From NCBI GenBank assembly GCA_020200675.1, contig JAIVIG010000057.1:1-6679 (forward strand): a stretch of 6,679 bases of DNA. The letters run 5' to 3'. Source of the DNA: Actinomycetota bacterium (GTDB lineage Bacteria > Actinomycetota > Rubrobacteria > Rubrobacterales > Rubrobacteraceae). Positions 1-6,577 of the stretch are shown piece after piece; within the stretch, counting starts at the first letter, position 1; the number at the start of each line of letters is the position of its first letter. Both the position numbers and the translations under genes were made by a program. Under the pieces are notes generated by a model. That model was not told where the DNA came from. It did not search any database and saw nothing but the letters and a program-made list of their open reading frames with translations.

Positions 1-83
1 AGGTGCTCGGCTAGGTGGGTCAAGGTGTAGTTGACTTGGCTGCTAAGCAGGTATTGACAGTAGTCCAACTTCGTAAAGCTCAT
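1..83 (-). CDS. Transposase, N-terminal fragment (IS701-like, runs off window)
   Basis: An ATG at 83-81 opens a frame that runs to the window edge: 27 codons plus two bases. The protein begins MSFTKLDYCQYLLSSQ and continues VNYTLTHLAEH. From memory, this LDYCQYLLSSQxNYTLT...L.H pattern is the conserved beginning of a transposase group common in cyanobacteria and some other bacteria (IS701/IS4-like DDE transposases), where it precedes the catalytic core; no database search was possible. The start is supported by the N-terminal position of this motif. The upstream AAAGG is too close to the ATG to be a convincing ribosome site. It is read in the same direction as the cas operon. Only the N-terminus is visible, so catalytic residues and integrity cannot be judged. 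Confidence 0.65.
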   Translation of the reverse strand, partial: MSFTKLDYCQYLLSSQVNYTLTHLAEH

Positions 84-119
84 GCCTTTAGAGTAGCAGA
101 CTCCCTCTCTGCGTAAGTC
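1..119 (-). mobile_element. End of an insertion sequence (IS701-like, tentative) inserted in the CRISPR array
   Basis: On the minus strand the sequence changes abruptly three bases after a CRISPR repeat and runs into GACTTACGCAGAGAGGG, which reads as an IS terminus. A short untranslated stretch follows and then the start of a transposase frame. A small inverted repeat (GCAGA at 96-100 and TCTGC at 108-112, 7-nt loop) lies between the terminus and the start codon. The expected second CRISPR repeat, about 65-70 nt further left, is absent, so the array is interrupted rather than continuing. The exact boundary and the family are inferred from the CTAG at the junction and the transposase N-terminus. 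The other end lies outside the window. Confidence 0.7.
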
Positions 120-123
120 CTAG
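120..123. repeat. Putative CTAG target site at the IS/array junction
   Basis: The four bases between repeat-derived and IS-derived sequence read CTAG on both strands. The C (minus strand) is the last base of the CRISPR repeat and TAG is what remains of the first spacer. IS701-type elements are, from memory, reported to duplicate a 4-bp YTAR-type site, which this fits. The matching copy would lie at the far IS end, outside the window. Confidence 0.4.
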
Positions 124-152
124 TTTCAAATCCTCGTAGGTAGGCTGCAAAC
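123..152 (-). CRISPR. Single leader-proximal CRISPR repeat, array interrupted
   Basis: The plus strand carries a 30-nt unit with GTTT/AAAC ends and a CCTCGTAGGTAGGCT core. This matches the widespread 30-nt type I-B/III repeat family of form GTTTCAAT.CCT.ATAGGTAGGCT...AAAC. The transcribed strand is inferred to be the minus strand, because it then ends in TTTGAAAC, close to the ATTGAAAC 5' handle typical of Cas6-processed crRNAs, and because a promoter lies just upstream in that direction. Only one copy is present. On its far side three bases of spacer are followed by an IS, so the rest of the array, if it survives, lies beyond the IS. Calling one unit a CRISPR rests on its consensus match and its place next to cas2. 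Confidence 0.8.
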
Positions 153-306
153 CAACCTGGAATATAGCGGTCTGCGGGTGTTTCGGCAAGTGCGATGGTG
201 CGTGTTTAGTAACGGCATTTGGCGTCGTTTTTTGAGTATTTCTTAGATTTGCAGGTGAAATGGGGTTCGTCGAAGGTCGGGGGTGCGGACGCTACTGGGG
301 GTTGAC
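153..306 (-). other. CRISPR leader between cas2 and the first repeat
   Basis: This 154-nt non-coding stretch separates the cas2 stop codon from the first repeat. It reads toward the array on the minus strand, looks more AT-rich than the cas genes and contains an A6 run (228-233). It carries the putative array promoter at its array-proximal end. Leaders of this size next to cas2 are where Cas1-Cas2 insert new spacers, so the leader-repeat junction at 152/153 would be the integration site. No open frame or RNA gene is seen. No protein-binding site (IHF-like or other) can be assigned. Confidence 0.65.
161..189 (-). promoter_or_regulatory. Putative promoter for the CRISPR array
   Basis: On the minus strand a -35 box TTGCCG (184-189; four of six bases match TTGACA) is followed after exactly 17 nt by a -10 box TATATT (161-166; five of six match TATAAT). 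Counting about 7 nt on, transcription would start near 153-155, at the boundary of the first repeat. Direction and placement both fit pre-crRNA transcription. The start site is predicted, not shown. Confidence 0.6.
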
Positions 307-576
307 TTACAGGAAGGCTTCGGCGTCTCCGGGGCGGGAGGGTACGCCGAGTTTGTCCACGGTCATGTATTGGGTAGTGCGGAGCACGTAGAAGCGGACG
401 CTGTCGTGCTCGGGGTTTATGGCCCTCTCGACCTCGTGCTTTAGCTGCTTGTATTGGGCGGGGCTGAGTTCGCCTTCGAGGACAGAGTTCTGGATGTGGT
501 TGAGGTATTTGCGTCCGATCTTGAGCACCTTTACGACCCTTTTCACCTCGACATCGTAGACCATGAGTACGAACAC
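307..576 (-). CDS. cas2: Cas2, CRISPR adaptation protein
   Basis: Cas2 forms the dimer that bridges two Cas1 dimers in the complex that inserts new spacers at the leader-proximal repeat. The 89-residue product is of normal family length. It has the N-terminal beta strand FVLMVYDVE with the conserved Asp8, the NSVLEGELS segment (residues 30-38) and the DSVRFY strand (58-63) of the ferredoxin-like fold. The GTG at 576 is chosen as start because it supplies the complete first beta strand and has AGGTGG (581-586) four bases upstream. An ATG at 564 would cut that strand short. It begins one base after the cas1 stop and is the last gene of the operon; the leader follows at once. Nothing appears missing or broken. 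Confidence 0.95.
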   Translation of the reverse strand: MFVLMVYDVEVKRVVKVLKIGRKYLNHIQNSVLEGELSPAQYKQLKHEVERAINPEHDSVRFYVLRTTQYMTVDKLGVPSRPGDAEAFL

Positions 577-577
577 G

Positions 578-1576
578 CTACCACCTGGAGACGTAGGGCT
601 CGTAGGGCTCGTCGTCCAGGAGGTGCTTCTCCAGCTTGTAGAGCTCCAGCCGGATCAGGCGCCGGTAGGAGACGGCGCGGCCCAGCTTCGGGTGTTGGAC
701 GGTCTCTTTGAGACGCGCCTCGTAGGCTTCGAGGAAGGTTTTGCGGCCCTTCTCCGTGAGGAAGACACCCTCGCCTTCGCTACCGCCGCGGAAGTCTTTG
801 GCCTTCAGGGCGCCGCGGTTCACGAGGGAGAAGATCACGCGGTCCACGATGATAGGCTTGAAGATCTCGGCGACATCGAGGTTCAGGGTGTAGCGGCGGC
901 GGTTGGTGGTGTGGAGGAAGCCGATGCGAGGGTCGAGGTGGGTCCGGTGGATCTCGCTCAACGCCGTCACGTACATGAGGCTGTTGCCGAAGGAGACCAG
1001 CGCGTTGATCCTGTTCGCCGGCGGCCTCCTCGTGCGCTTCTCGAACGCGAAGCCGTCGCCCTTGAGAATGGCGTCCCAGCAGCCGTAATAGAGCTCGCGG
1101 CTTCCGCCTTCGAGCGCCATCAGCTCCTCGGGCGTGGCGGGCTCCCCGACGATCGCTTTCTTCGCGGCGAAGCCATCGACGGCCGCCGCGAGGTCGGCGC
1201 CGCGACCTCGATAGTATTTGAGAACCCGCTCCATGTTCGCGAGTGCCCCCTGGACGAAGAGGCGGGCGAGGGCCATGCGCTTCTCGTGGTCCATATAGTG
1301 AGCGGCCTGGGCCAGCGTCAGGTGGCCCGATACGTACTGCTCGCGGGGCATGTACGAGCCCGACCAGTAGCCGTAGTAGTTGTAGACGTGCAGCGGGATA
1401 TGGTTCTGGCTCAGGAAGTTGAGGAGACGGGTGTTCAGATCCACCTCGCCGAAGGCGTGGATCTCGCTCGTCGTCTCCACCGGCACGAAGCGCCTACCCT
1501 CGGCCGTCGAGAACCGCAAGGTATTCTGGTGGCGCTCCAGATCACCCGCGTTGAAGATGTAAACCGGCTTCCTCAC
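578..1576 (-). CDS. cas1: Cas1, CRISPR spacer integrase (type I-B branch)
   Basis: Cas1 is the metal-dependent integrase that joins prespacer DNA to the leader-end repeat together with Cas2. The 332-residue product matches usual Cas1 length. It has an N-terminal beta domain beginning with the typical RKPVYIFNAGDLERHQNTL and a C-terminal alpha-helical domain. The metal-binding triad is present: Glu156 in ALEGGSRELYY, His222 in GFLHTTNRRRYTL and Glu237 in DVAEIFKP. The frame is open upstream to 1789, but that extension is low-complexity, overlaps cas4 out of frame and is not Cas1-like. The GTG at 1576 gives the right N-terminus and overlaps the cas4 stop as GTGA. A GGAG at 1588-1591 is 11 nt away, so coupling to cas4 translation is likely. 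The gene appears intact. Confidence 0.96.
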   Translation of the reverse strand: MRKPVYIFNAGDLERHQNTLRFSTAEGRRFVPVETTSEIHAFGEVDLNTRLLNFLSQNHIPLHVYNYYGYWSGSYMPREQYVSGHLTLAQAAHYMDHEKRMALARLFVQGALANMERVLKYYRGRGADLAAAVDGFAAKKAIVGEPATPEELMALEGGSRELYYGCWDAILKGDGFAFEKRTRRPPANRINALVSFGNSLMYVTALSEIHRTHLDPRIGFLHTTNRRRYTLNLDVAEIFKPIIVDRVIFSLVNRGALKAKDFRGGSEGEGVFLTEKGRKTFLEAYEARLKETVQHPKLGRAVSYRRLIRLELYKLEKHLLDDEPYEPYVSRW

Positions 1577-2070
1577 GACCAGCAGAACTCCGCGTAGGCG
1601 CACCGCTTGCAGAAGGGTATCTTTTTGGCTGGCGGCGGCGCGGGCTCCCGCACCAGCGCCTCTATCGTCGTCACGGTCCTCTCGATCTCCTGCCTCAACT
1701 CCGGCGTAAGCTCGACCGTCTCGCGCTTGCGCTCCTTGGGCACCAGGATCTCGCCTGATGCCTCCATCCCTTCCTCGTGGAGACGCCAAAGGTAGTAGCC
1801 GAGCTGCAACCGCGTGGCGGGCAGAAAGCGCGAAGACTTCTTCACCTCGGAGACGATCAAGCGTCCCCCTTCGCGCCGCACCTGATCCAGGCGCATCCCC
1901 GGAAGGCTCAGCTCCTTAGTCGCCCGCTTGTAGTGCGCCTCCTGGTTCAGTCGTCCCTCCGCCAGAAGCTCGAACTCCTTCTCTGGCTCCATTTCGTGCG
2001 CCATAAGCCACGCCTCCCTCGGGCAGATGGCGTAGTACCAGACCAGTGTGCCTGTGACCTCGGTGCTCAC
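1573..2070 (-). CDS. cas4: Cas4, RecB-like nuclease of the adaptation module
   Basis: Cas4 trims prespacers and helps select those with a correct PAM before Cas1-Cas2 integration. The 165-residue product shows the PD-(D/E)XK core: His46, Asp62 (MRLDQV), the Glu75-x-Lys77 pair (SEVKKSS) and the QxxxY motif (Q89...Y93). The four iron-sulfur cysteines are also present: Cys16 in AICPREAWL and Cys154, Cys157 and Cys163 in the C-terminal FCKRCAYAEFCW. The frame extends upstream to 2139, but those residues are arginine-rich and overlap cas3 in another frame. The GTG at 2070 gives the family-typical start just before the first conserved segment and overlaps the cas3 stop as GTGA. AAGGAG at 2081-2086 sits 10 nt upstream. 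It lies directly before cas1, with which it probably forms a complex. Confidence 0.94.
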   Translation of the reverse strand: MSTEVTGTLVWYYAICPREAWLMAHEMEPEKEFELLAEGRLNQEAHYKRATKELSLPGMRLDQVRREGGRLIVSEVKKSSRFLPATRLQLGYYLWRLHEEGMEASGEILVPKERKRETVELTPELRQEIERTVTTIEALVREPAPPPAKKIPFCKRCAYAEFCWS

Positions 2071-4415
2071 AGAAAAGGGTCTCCTTCGAGCCTGAGACCG
2101 GACTTTGGATCGTAGTTGCCGGGACGAACTATCCACCACGGATGTTCCAGAGGCTTGGTGGAATCGTAGTGGCCCAGTGGGTTGGCGACATCAGTGGGAT
2201 GCCAGTCTCCTTTGACCCACACGGACACTGTAACCCGTGCGATGCGTCCGGCTAGATTTCTCAAAGCCCAACGACGTTCCCAGCGATCTCGCACTTCCAG
2301 GGCCGTCTCGATGTCGGTGACCAGATCTCCTTCGTCCCTTTCGGCGACTATGAGCTGAACCTGTCCGGTACGCTCTCCCCGTAGAAGCTCTCGTATGTTG
2401 GGTTGCTCTTCCGCCAGGGAAGCCCAGTTGCGGGTGTGCCGGCGGCCGAGGTCCTTGCCGTTTCGCAGGCGAGCGAAGTAATCGTCGCAGATGCCCAGTA
2501 CGTTCTCTTCAGGCACGATCTCGCAAGATTTCAGAACCTTGCGTGTCTCCTCCAATCTGACGTCCGGGCTACCCTTGCTGACCGTGTAGACCGTCTCGGC
2601 GAAGGAGCGGCCCGTCGCGTTGGTCAGGTGGTAGATCTCTACGTCCTTGCGGGCCCAATTTCCGTTACGGTTGCAGCGCCCCGCTACCTGTATGAGGCTG
2701 TCCAGCGGCGCGAAGTCCCGTATCACGAGGCTCATGTCCACATCCACGCCGGCCTCTATGACCTGCGTGGAGACAACCAAACAAGGTTCGTCCCGGTACT
2801 TCTTGATCTTGTCTATCACTGCCAGCCGGTCCTTCGGTGTCACGTCGGCGGTGAGGAAGTAGACTGGCGCTCCCCATCCCGCCTCAGTCAGGGCTCTCCG
2901 AACTTCTCGCGCGCTGGCCCTGGTATTCAGGGTGATGAGGACGCGCTCTCTTTCCAACTCATCGCGACGGCCCAGCACGCTCTCGATAAAATCTTCCAGT
3001 TTCGTGGGAGTCTTGTGCCTGAGGACGAGCCGGTAGCGGCCGAACTTCTCATAGTATCTCTCGGGAGTTTGGATCAGGCTGCCCGTCTCTTCCACGAAGC
3101 CGGGCTGGGTCGCGGACATGAGTATTGCGGTGCTGCCCAGATGCTCCGTTAGCTGCGTCAAAGCGTGGTTGACGATGTCCCAGAGTTGCGTGGGTAGAGC
3201 CTGCACCTCGTCGAAGATCAGGACGGCGTCGGCCAGGTTGTGGAAGCGCATCTGATGTCGTGCGCGGTCACCGAGCAGCGAGAGGAGGAACTGGTCGAAC
3301 GTCGTCACCACGATCTCCGAGTCCCAGGTGTCGAGGAAGAACTCCGCGTCCCGCTGTTCTTCCGTGTCGTACACGCGCTCGCTCAGGCTGTGGCTCTGCA
3401 TGAATACGGATGGCCGATGCTTCTTCAGTTTCAAGAGATCGGCGTAGACCTTCGCGGTTTGGTCTATGATCGAGAGGAACGGCAGAACCAGGATGATGCG
3501 CTTTCTAGGGCCACTCCCGTTGGTTGGCGAACCCTCACGCAGGCTTAACGCCAGGCTCGCCGCCGTCAAGGTCTTGCCGAGACCCGTGGGCAGCGCGAGT
3601 GTCCAAAGCCTTTGGTCAGGGAACGCAAGGAGCGCGTCGAGTGCTTCCTTTCGCGCGTTCGTCCGCAGCGCGTTGATTTCGGAGCTATCGGATTTTCGCA
3701 GGTGTTCCTCTACCAGCCTCGGCGACAGTCGTAGCTCGCGGTCTTTCCTGTAGCTGCTCCTACCATCGGGAGAGAGGGCCAGGAAGGCTTTGTCCGCTTC
3801 GAGTAAGACGCTGAAAGCGAACTGCATCTTGAGCCTATCCGCCACGGCGCTCGAAACGTCGCTCCCGGCCTTCTTCTTGACAGCTTCGAGCATATTATCC
3901 GCCACGAAGAAAGCGTTGTAGCGGAGAGCGGGATCGGAGAGGACCTCCGAGAGAGGAAATCCCGTAAGCTCCGAAACTTTATCTACTGGTATATTGGCCG
4001 CTTGCTCGTCAATGACTTCTTTCCAATTATCGCTGAGCAGGTACTGATCTGTCAGGCGACGAGAATTAGGAAAGCCTGTGTGGTGTCCGAGCACTGCCGC
4101 CGCCACGCACAGCTTCCAGAACGGGTCGCGCTCCAGACGCTCGCCCAGCAAGAGCGTCGCGGCAAACCCTACGGGCGTGTGGGCCTTCTTGTTGCGATTT
4201 TCTCGATACCCGCTCGTATCACGGATGTATTTCTGGAAGGCGGCGCTGGCCTTGCCGAGATCGTGCAGGCTCACGATCTCTTCGACCAGCTTCTCCCGCT
4301 CGGCGTCCGGGGAGTGCAGACGAAGTATTGCCCGCGTCGCCTCCCGGACCTCGGCGATGTGTTGGGAGAGCGGCTTGTCCGGGTGAGAGAGAAGAGCTTC
4401 GTCCGTGTTGCTCAC
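2067..4415 (-). CDS. cas3: Cas3, HD nuclease-helicase of type I interference
   Basis: Cas3 is recruited by target-bound Cascade and unwinds and degrades the DNA. The 782-residue product has an N-terminal HD nuclease domain with His19, His51-Asp52 (LHDLGKA), His79 (KAHTPVGF), His111-His112 (LGHHTGFPN) and a later Asp208. A superfamily 2 helicase core follows: Walker A PTGLGKT (276-282), TTFDQ (371-375), Walker B DEVQ (402-405), SAT (434-436), STQVIEAGVDVD (549-560) and the arginine-finger motif QVAGRCNRNG (576-585). The remaining roughly 200 residues are the C-terminal domain. HD and helicase are fused in the usual order. The start is a GTG overlapping the cas5 stop as GTGA with no clear Shine-Dalgarno sequence, so it probably depends on translational coupling. 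All visible catalytic motifs are complete. Confidence 0.96.
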   Translation of the reverse strand: MSNTDEALLSHPDKPLSQHIAEVREATRAILRLHSPDAEREKLVEEIVSLHDLGKASAAFQKYIRDTSGYRENRNKKAHTPVGFAATLLLGERLERDPFWKLCVAAAVLGHHTGFPNSRRLTDQYLLSDNWKEVIDEQAANIPVDKVSELTGFPLSEVLSDPALRYNAFFVADNMLEAVKKKAGSDVSSAVADRLKMQFAFSVLLEADKAFLALSPDGRSSYRKDRELRLSPRLVEEHLRKSDSSEINALRTNARKEALDALLAFPDQRLWTLALPTGLGKTLTAASLALSLREGSPTNGSGPRKRIILVLPFLSIIDQTAKVYADLLKLKKHRPSVFMQSHSLSERVYDTEEQRDAEFFLDTWDSEIVVTTFDQFLLSLLGDRARHQMRFHNLADAVLIFDEVQALPTQLWDIVNHALTQLTEHLGSTAILMSATQPGFVEETGSLIQTPERYYEKFGRYRLVLRHKTPTKLEDFIESVLGRRDELERERVLITLNTRASAREVRRALTEAGWGAPVYFLTADVTPKDRLAVIDKIKKYRDEPCLVVSTQVIEAGVDVDMSLVIRDFAPLDSLIQVAGRCNRNGNWARKDVEIYHLTNATGRSFAETVYTVSKGSPDVRLEETRKVLKSCEIVPEENVLGICDDYFARLRNGKDLGRRHTRNWASLAEEQPNIRELLRGERTGQVQLIVAERDEGDLVTDIETALEVRDRWERRWALRNLAGRIARVTVSVWVKGDWHPTDVANPLGHYDSTKPLEHPWWIVRPGNYDPKSGLRLEGDPFL

Positions 4416-5176
4416 AAGAAGATAACCGTTCTTGCGCCTGAGCCGGTCTCTACCAAGTAAGCTTCATCAGCCCGCAACGGGATAGGGAGACCGGAACGCT
4501 CGACCATGTAATCCGCGTGAGTAAAGACCCGGTCCCTGGTTACTTCCCTGGGCATCCTTAGCGGCAGTATCGCCAGAGGTTCGCCGTTCCCAGATGTCTC
4601 AAGATCTAACTTGGAACCTTCAGTGCGGGCAACGCTTGAGCAAGACACCTCACTGCCCGCGGGCAGAGCGGATGCGGTTCCCTCACTCACGAACTCCAGC
4701 CGGGCAGCCATCTCGCTCAGGCCCATGCAGGGCGAGTAGTACCAGCGGCGCTCCCTCAGGCGGGAGACTAACTCGTCGTGGTAGCCGTCAGGCAAACATG
4801 CCGTCACAGTGTACGAGGGGTCGAAGAGCCACTCCTGTTTGTTGAGGGTGGCCTGCTCGGGCTTGGGATTCTGCTGACCCGGTGCTCCCGCCTTGACCCT
4901 TCGCGGAAGCGCGGCCGGCGGGTCTTTACGAAGCTTCACCCGGTGCCAGTGAGTTGCGGGGATACGCCCCGAAACGGCGATCATGGCGTCCTTGAGTTCG
5001 ACCTGTGGCGTGTCCTTCTCCAGCCCGAGCACCGCCCCGATCATGCCGAGCAGCACGGTGCGCGGCGGCACGGGATAGCTCAGGGCGCTGACGCTCGCCT
5101 CGGCCCTCAAGAAGTGCCCGAACCGTCCCGTGTACTCGAAGACGACGGCGCGTTTCGCGTCTGCGTTAACGGCCAT
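4412..5176 (-). CDS. cas5: Cas5 (Cas5b type), Cascade subunit
   Basis: Cas5 caps the 5' handle end of the crRNA in Cascade and contacts the large subunit. The 254-residue product begins with the family N-terminus KRAVVFEYTGRFGHFLRAEA and continues into SYPVPPRTVLLGMIGAVLG (about residues 33-51), the typical Cas5 RAMP segment. The frame is open up to 5233, but the extra 19 residues are serine-rich and have no Cas5 character. The ATG at 5176 puts the first beta strand at the usual distance from the start. It has GGAG at 5180-5183, only 3 nt away, so this start is likely but not certain. It overlaps the end of cas7 by 11 nt and shares a GTGA with cas3. Confidence 0.92.
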   Translation of the reverse strand: MAVNADAKRAVVFEYTGRFGHFLRAEASVSALSYPVPPRTVLLGMIGAVLGLEKDTPQVELKDAMIAVSGRIPATHWHRVKLRKDPPAALPRRVKAGAPGQQNPKPEQATLNKQEWLFDPSYTVTACLPDGYHDELVSRLRERRWYYSPCMGLSEMAARLEFVSEGTASALPAGSEVSCSSVARTEGSKLDLETSGNGEPLAILPLRMPREVTRDRVFTHADYMVERSGLPIPLRADEAYLVETGSGARTVIFL

Positions 5177-6188
5177 TCTCTCCGGAACCGTCGAAGTCGA
5201 GGAGTGAGGCATTAGCTTTGAAGAAGTTCTCATCCTCGGGAGTCAGTTGAACGTCGGGGTTCCTATCCCACTCTATGCGCTCGATGTGGTGCGAGTATCT
5301 TTCCAGATGATTCCGCAGGCGCGAAAGGTTCACGGTGTAGTCTTGCGGTCCCGTCCAAGAGGTTTGCGGCTTCGCGAGGTCAACGGGTTCGAGTTCTATG
5401 TGGTCGAGCATCCTGCCGAGCTGGAACTCCGAGCCGGGCTTGTAGACGACATTCACCAGAAGACGCGGCACCTGACCGGCCTTCGTGCGTGTATTACCCG
5501 CCGAGCGCACGCCCTTCCACAACGCGCGCAACAACTCCGCGTAGTCCTCGTCCGTCAGCAGCGATTTCGTGGCGCTGTGCTCGTTGGCGATGCCACCAAA
5601 GCCGATGAAACCGTATCGCAGGACGAAGTTTTCGGTAAAGGTGCCCTGGCGTTGTTCTTCTCCGCTGCCGAGAATACTTGTGCCGCGGATGTCCACCTCC
5701 TGGGCCTGGTGCAGCACCTCGCCCTGTTCAATCTGGGTTGCCCCCGTGAGGGTCTTTGGCTGCGGTTTCCATTCGCGGGCCTTGACTCCAGCTTCCTTCT
5801 CTTCGCCCTTCTTGAAAGCCAGCGTGCTACCGAACATCCGGGCATCCACGAAGGACTGCAGGATGATTGTCACGAGTTCTTGGCCGTCGGCTTCCGGCTG
5901 ACCCTTCTCTTTCAGGTATGCGCCGACTCGCCCGGTCAGGTTCTTGGTCTGTCCCTCAACGGTGTCTACCAGGATGTCGTGGCCTTGCGTCTTGAGGTAG
6001 TCGCGGACGAAGCGCTTGAGGCGGACGTCGGTAACGTAATGGTTGCCGTCGGGCAGGACCCGCGGGCGGTTCTCGTCTGGGTCGCCGTTCGGGTTGCCCA
6101 TGCGAATGTCGTAGCAGAAAAGGAACTCCCGCCGGGAAGTCAGCGTCTGCTGGTTTGCGCCTTGATCCATCACGCTCTGGTCCGTCAT
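5166..6188 (-). CDS. cas7: Cas7 (Csh2-like), Cascade backbone subunit
   Basis: Several copies of Cas7 line the crRNA spacer and form the Cascade backbone. The 340-residue product has the signature EFLFCYDIRMGNPNGDPDEN (residues 21-40; NPNGDP at 32-37) followed by VTDVRLKRFVRDYL, as in the Csh2 group of type I-B Cas7 proteins. A glycine-rich FIGFGG segment and a later SAGNTRTKAGQVPRLLV stretch also fit the RAMP fold of the family. The ATG at 6188 overlaps the cas8 stop as ATGA and has a strong ribosome site. Length is slightly above the usual ~300 residues and the C-terminal tail is acidic and Asn/Gly-rich. No frameshift or stop is seen. Confidence 0.94.
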   Translation of the reverse strand: MTDQSVMDQGANQQTLTSRREFLFCYDIRMGNPNGDPDENRPRVLPDGNHYVTDVRLKRFVRDYLKTQGHDILVDTVEGQTKNLTGRVGAYLKEKGQPEADGQELVTIILQSFVDARMFGSTLAFKKGEEKEAGVKAREWKPQPKTLTGATQIEQGEVLHQAQEVDIRGTSILGSGEEQRQGTFTENFVLRYGFIGFGGIANEHSATKSLLTDEDYAELLRALWKGVRSAGNTRTKAGQVPRLLVNVVYKPGSEFQLGRMLDHIELEPVDLAKPQTSWTGPQDYTVNLSRLRNHLERYSHHIERIEWDRNPDVQLTPEDENFFKANASLLDFDGSGENGR

Positions 6189-6193
6189 ACAGT

Positions 6194-6200
6194 CTCCTCC
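6194..6200 (-). promoter_or_regulatory. Ribosome binding site of cas7
   Basis: GGAGGAG lies 5 nt upstream of the cas7 ATG, inside the end of cas8. It is the strongest Shine-Dalgarno sequence in the operon and fixes the cas7 start. It could allow cas7 to be translated even though full-length cas8 is broken. Confidence 0.75.
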
Positions 6201-6547
6201 CCATCAACTTGTTCGTTAGTCTGCTTGGCTTTGCTCGGCATGAGGCTGAGGCTCAAAGACTGGCCTAGCAGTAGGAAGTAGCCGGTTGTCGTTCCGTCCT
6301 GCTTTATGTCGTTGCCAAGAAGGGTACCGAGGTATCCGAGTTCTTCGGTTACGTCCCTGATATCGTCGCTCGTTCTAGGCATGTAGGTCAGAAGCTTGTC
6401 CCCAATCTTCCTGTGCAGATCGGGCAGGTCTTTGCCGGAGAGCGTAAACCGCTTGAGCCAGGGCAGGGCGTTTGCCCCCACGTTCACACCTCGCGCCCCT
6501 TGTACCTGCATCAGCTTCCCGAATAGCGCACCGAGTAGGAAAGCGTA

Positions 6548-6556
6548 TGCTTTCTC
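6548..6556. repeat. Predicted target-site duplication copy next to IS1-family end
   Basis: IS1-family insertion usually duplicates 8-9 bp. The 9 bp adjoining the terminal repeat are TGCTTTCTC (plus strand), part of the cas8 coding sequence. The partner copy would be at the other IS end, outside the window, so this is a prediction from position only. Confidence 0.4.
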
Positions 6557-6577
6557 GGTGGTGGCTCAACCTACGTT
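6557..6577. repeat. Terminal inverted repeat (right end) of the IS1-family element
   Basis: Read inward from 6557 on the plus strand the element starts GGTGGTGGCTCAACCTACG. This aligns with the right end of IS1 (GGTAATGACTCCAACTT, recalled) at most positions, including GGT, TG, CTC and the following A and CT. The inner limit is approximate because the other end is not visible. The transposase stop codon lies within this repeat. Confidence 0.7.

Larger units (their letters stand above)
6185..6556 (-). pseudogene. cas8b: cas8b (Csh1/TM1802-like) C-terminal remnant cut by IS1-family element
   Basis: Cas8b is the Cascade large subunit that recognises the PAM. Here only the last 123 codons remain, beginning EKAYAFLLGALFGKLMQ directly at the IS end and including ARGVNVGANALPWLKRFTLSGKDLP, a pattern typical of the C-terminus of I-B Cas8 proteins, which are usually 500-700 residues. 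The frame is open back to the IS terminus, showing that an earlier gene continued to the right. The first in-frame ATG is at 6511 and would give 108 residues, preceded only by a weak GGGAAG. The remnant corresponds roughly to the small-subunit (Cas11-like) helical part that I-B systems can express from an internal start. It ends in ATGA with cas7. An intact 5' part may lie beyond the IS, outside the window. Confidence 0.82.

Noticed and set aside
1..122. Further CRISPR repeats to the left of 123
   Set aside because: No copy of the repeat, even degenerate, occurs at the expected spacing; instead a transposase frame starts at 83.
211..233. Possible plus-strand terminator (AACG...CGTT followed by six T)
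   Set aside because: The stem is only four base pairs with a long loop, and no plus-strand transcript is expected there.
153..306. Further CRISPR repeats between 153 and cas2
   Set aside because: No second unit is found; GTGTTTCGG near 178 and GTGTTTAGT near 202 share only the GTTT start, and the promoter points left toward 152.
563..1597. Long plus-strand open frame of 344 codons opposite cas1
   Set aside because: It is the antisense shadow of cas1, a GC-rich gene; its translation is low-complexity (Val/Arg/Glu-rich) with no recognisable domain, and cas1 is certain.
1577..1789. N-terminal extension of cas1 to 1789
   Set aside because: The extra 71 codons are Arg/Gly/Asp/Ala-rich and overlap cas4 coding sequence out of frame; Cas1 homology begins at the GTG at 1576.
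5247..6281. Long plus-strand open frame of 344 codons opposite cas7
   Set aside because: It is an antisense shadow of cas7, with no motif and a composition typical of a complementary frame in a GC-rich gene.
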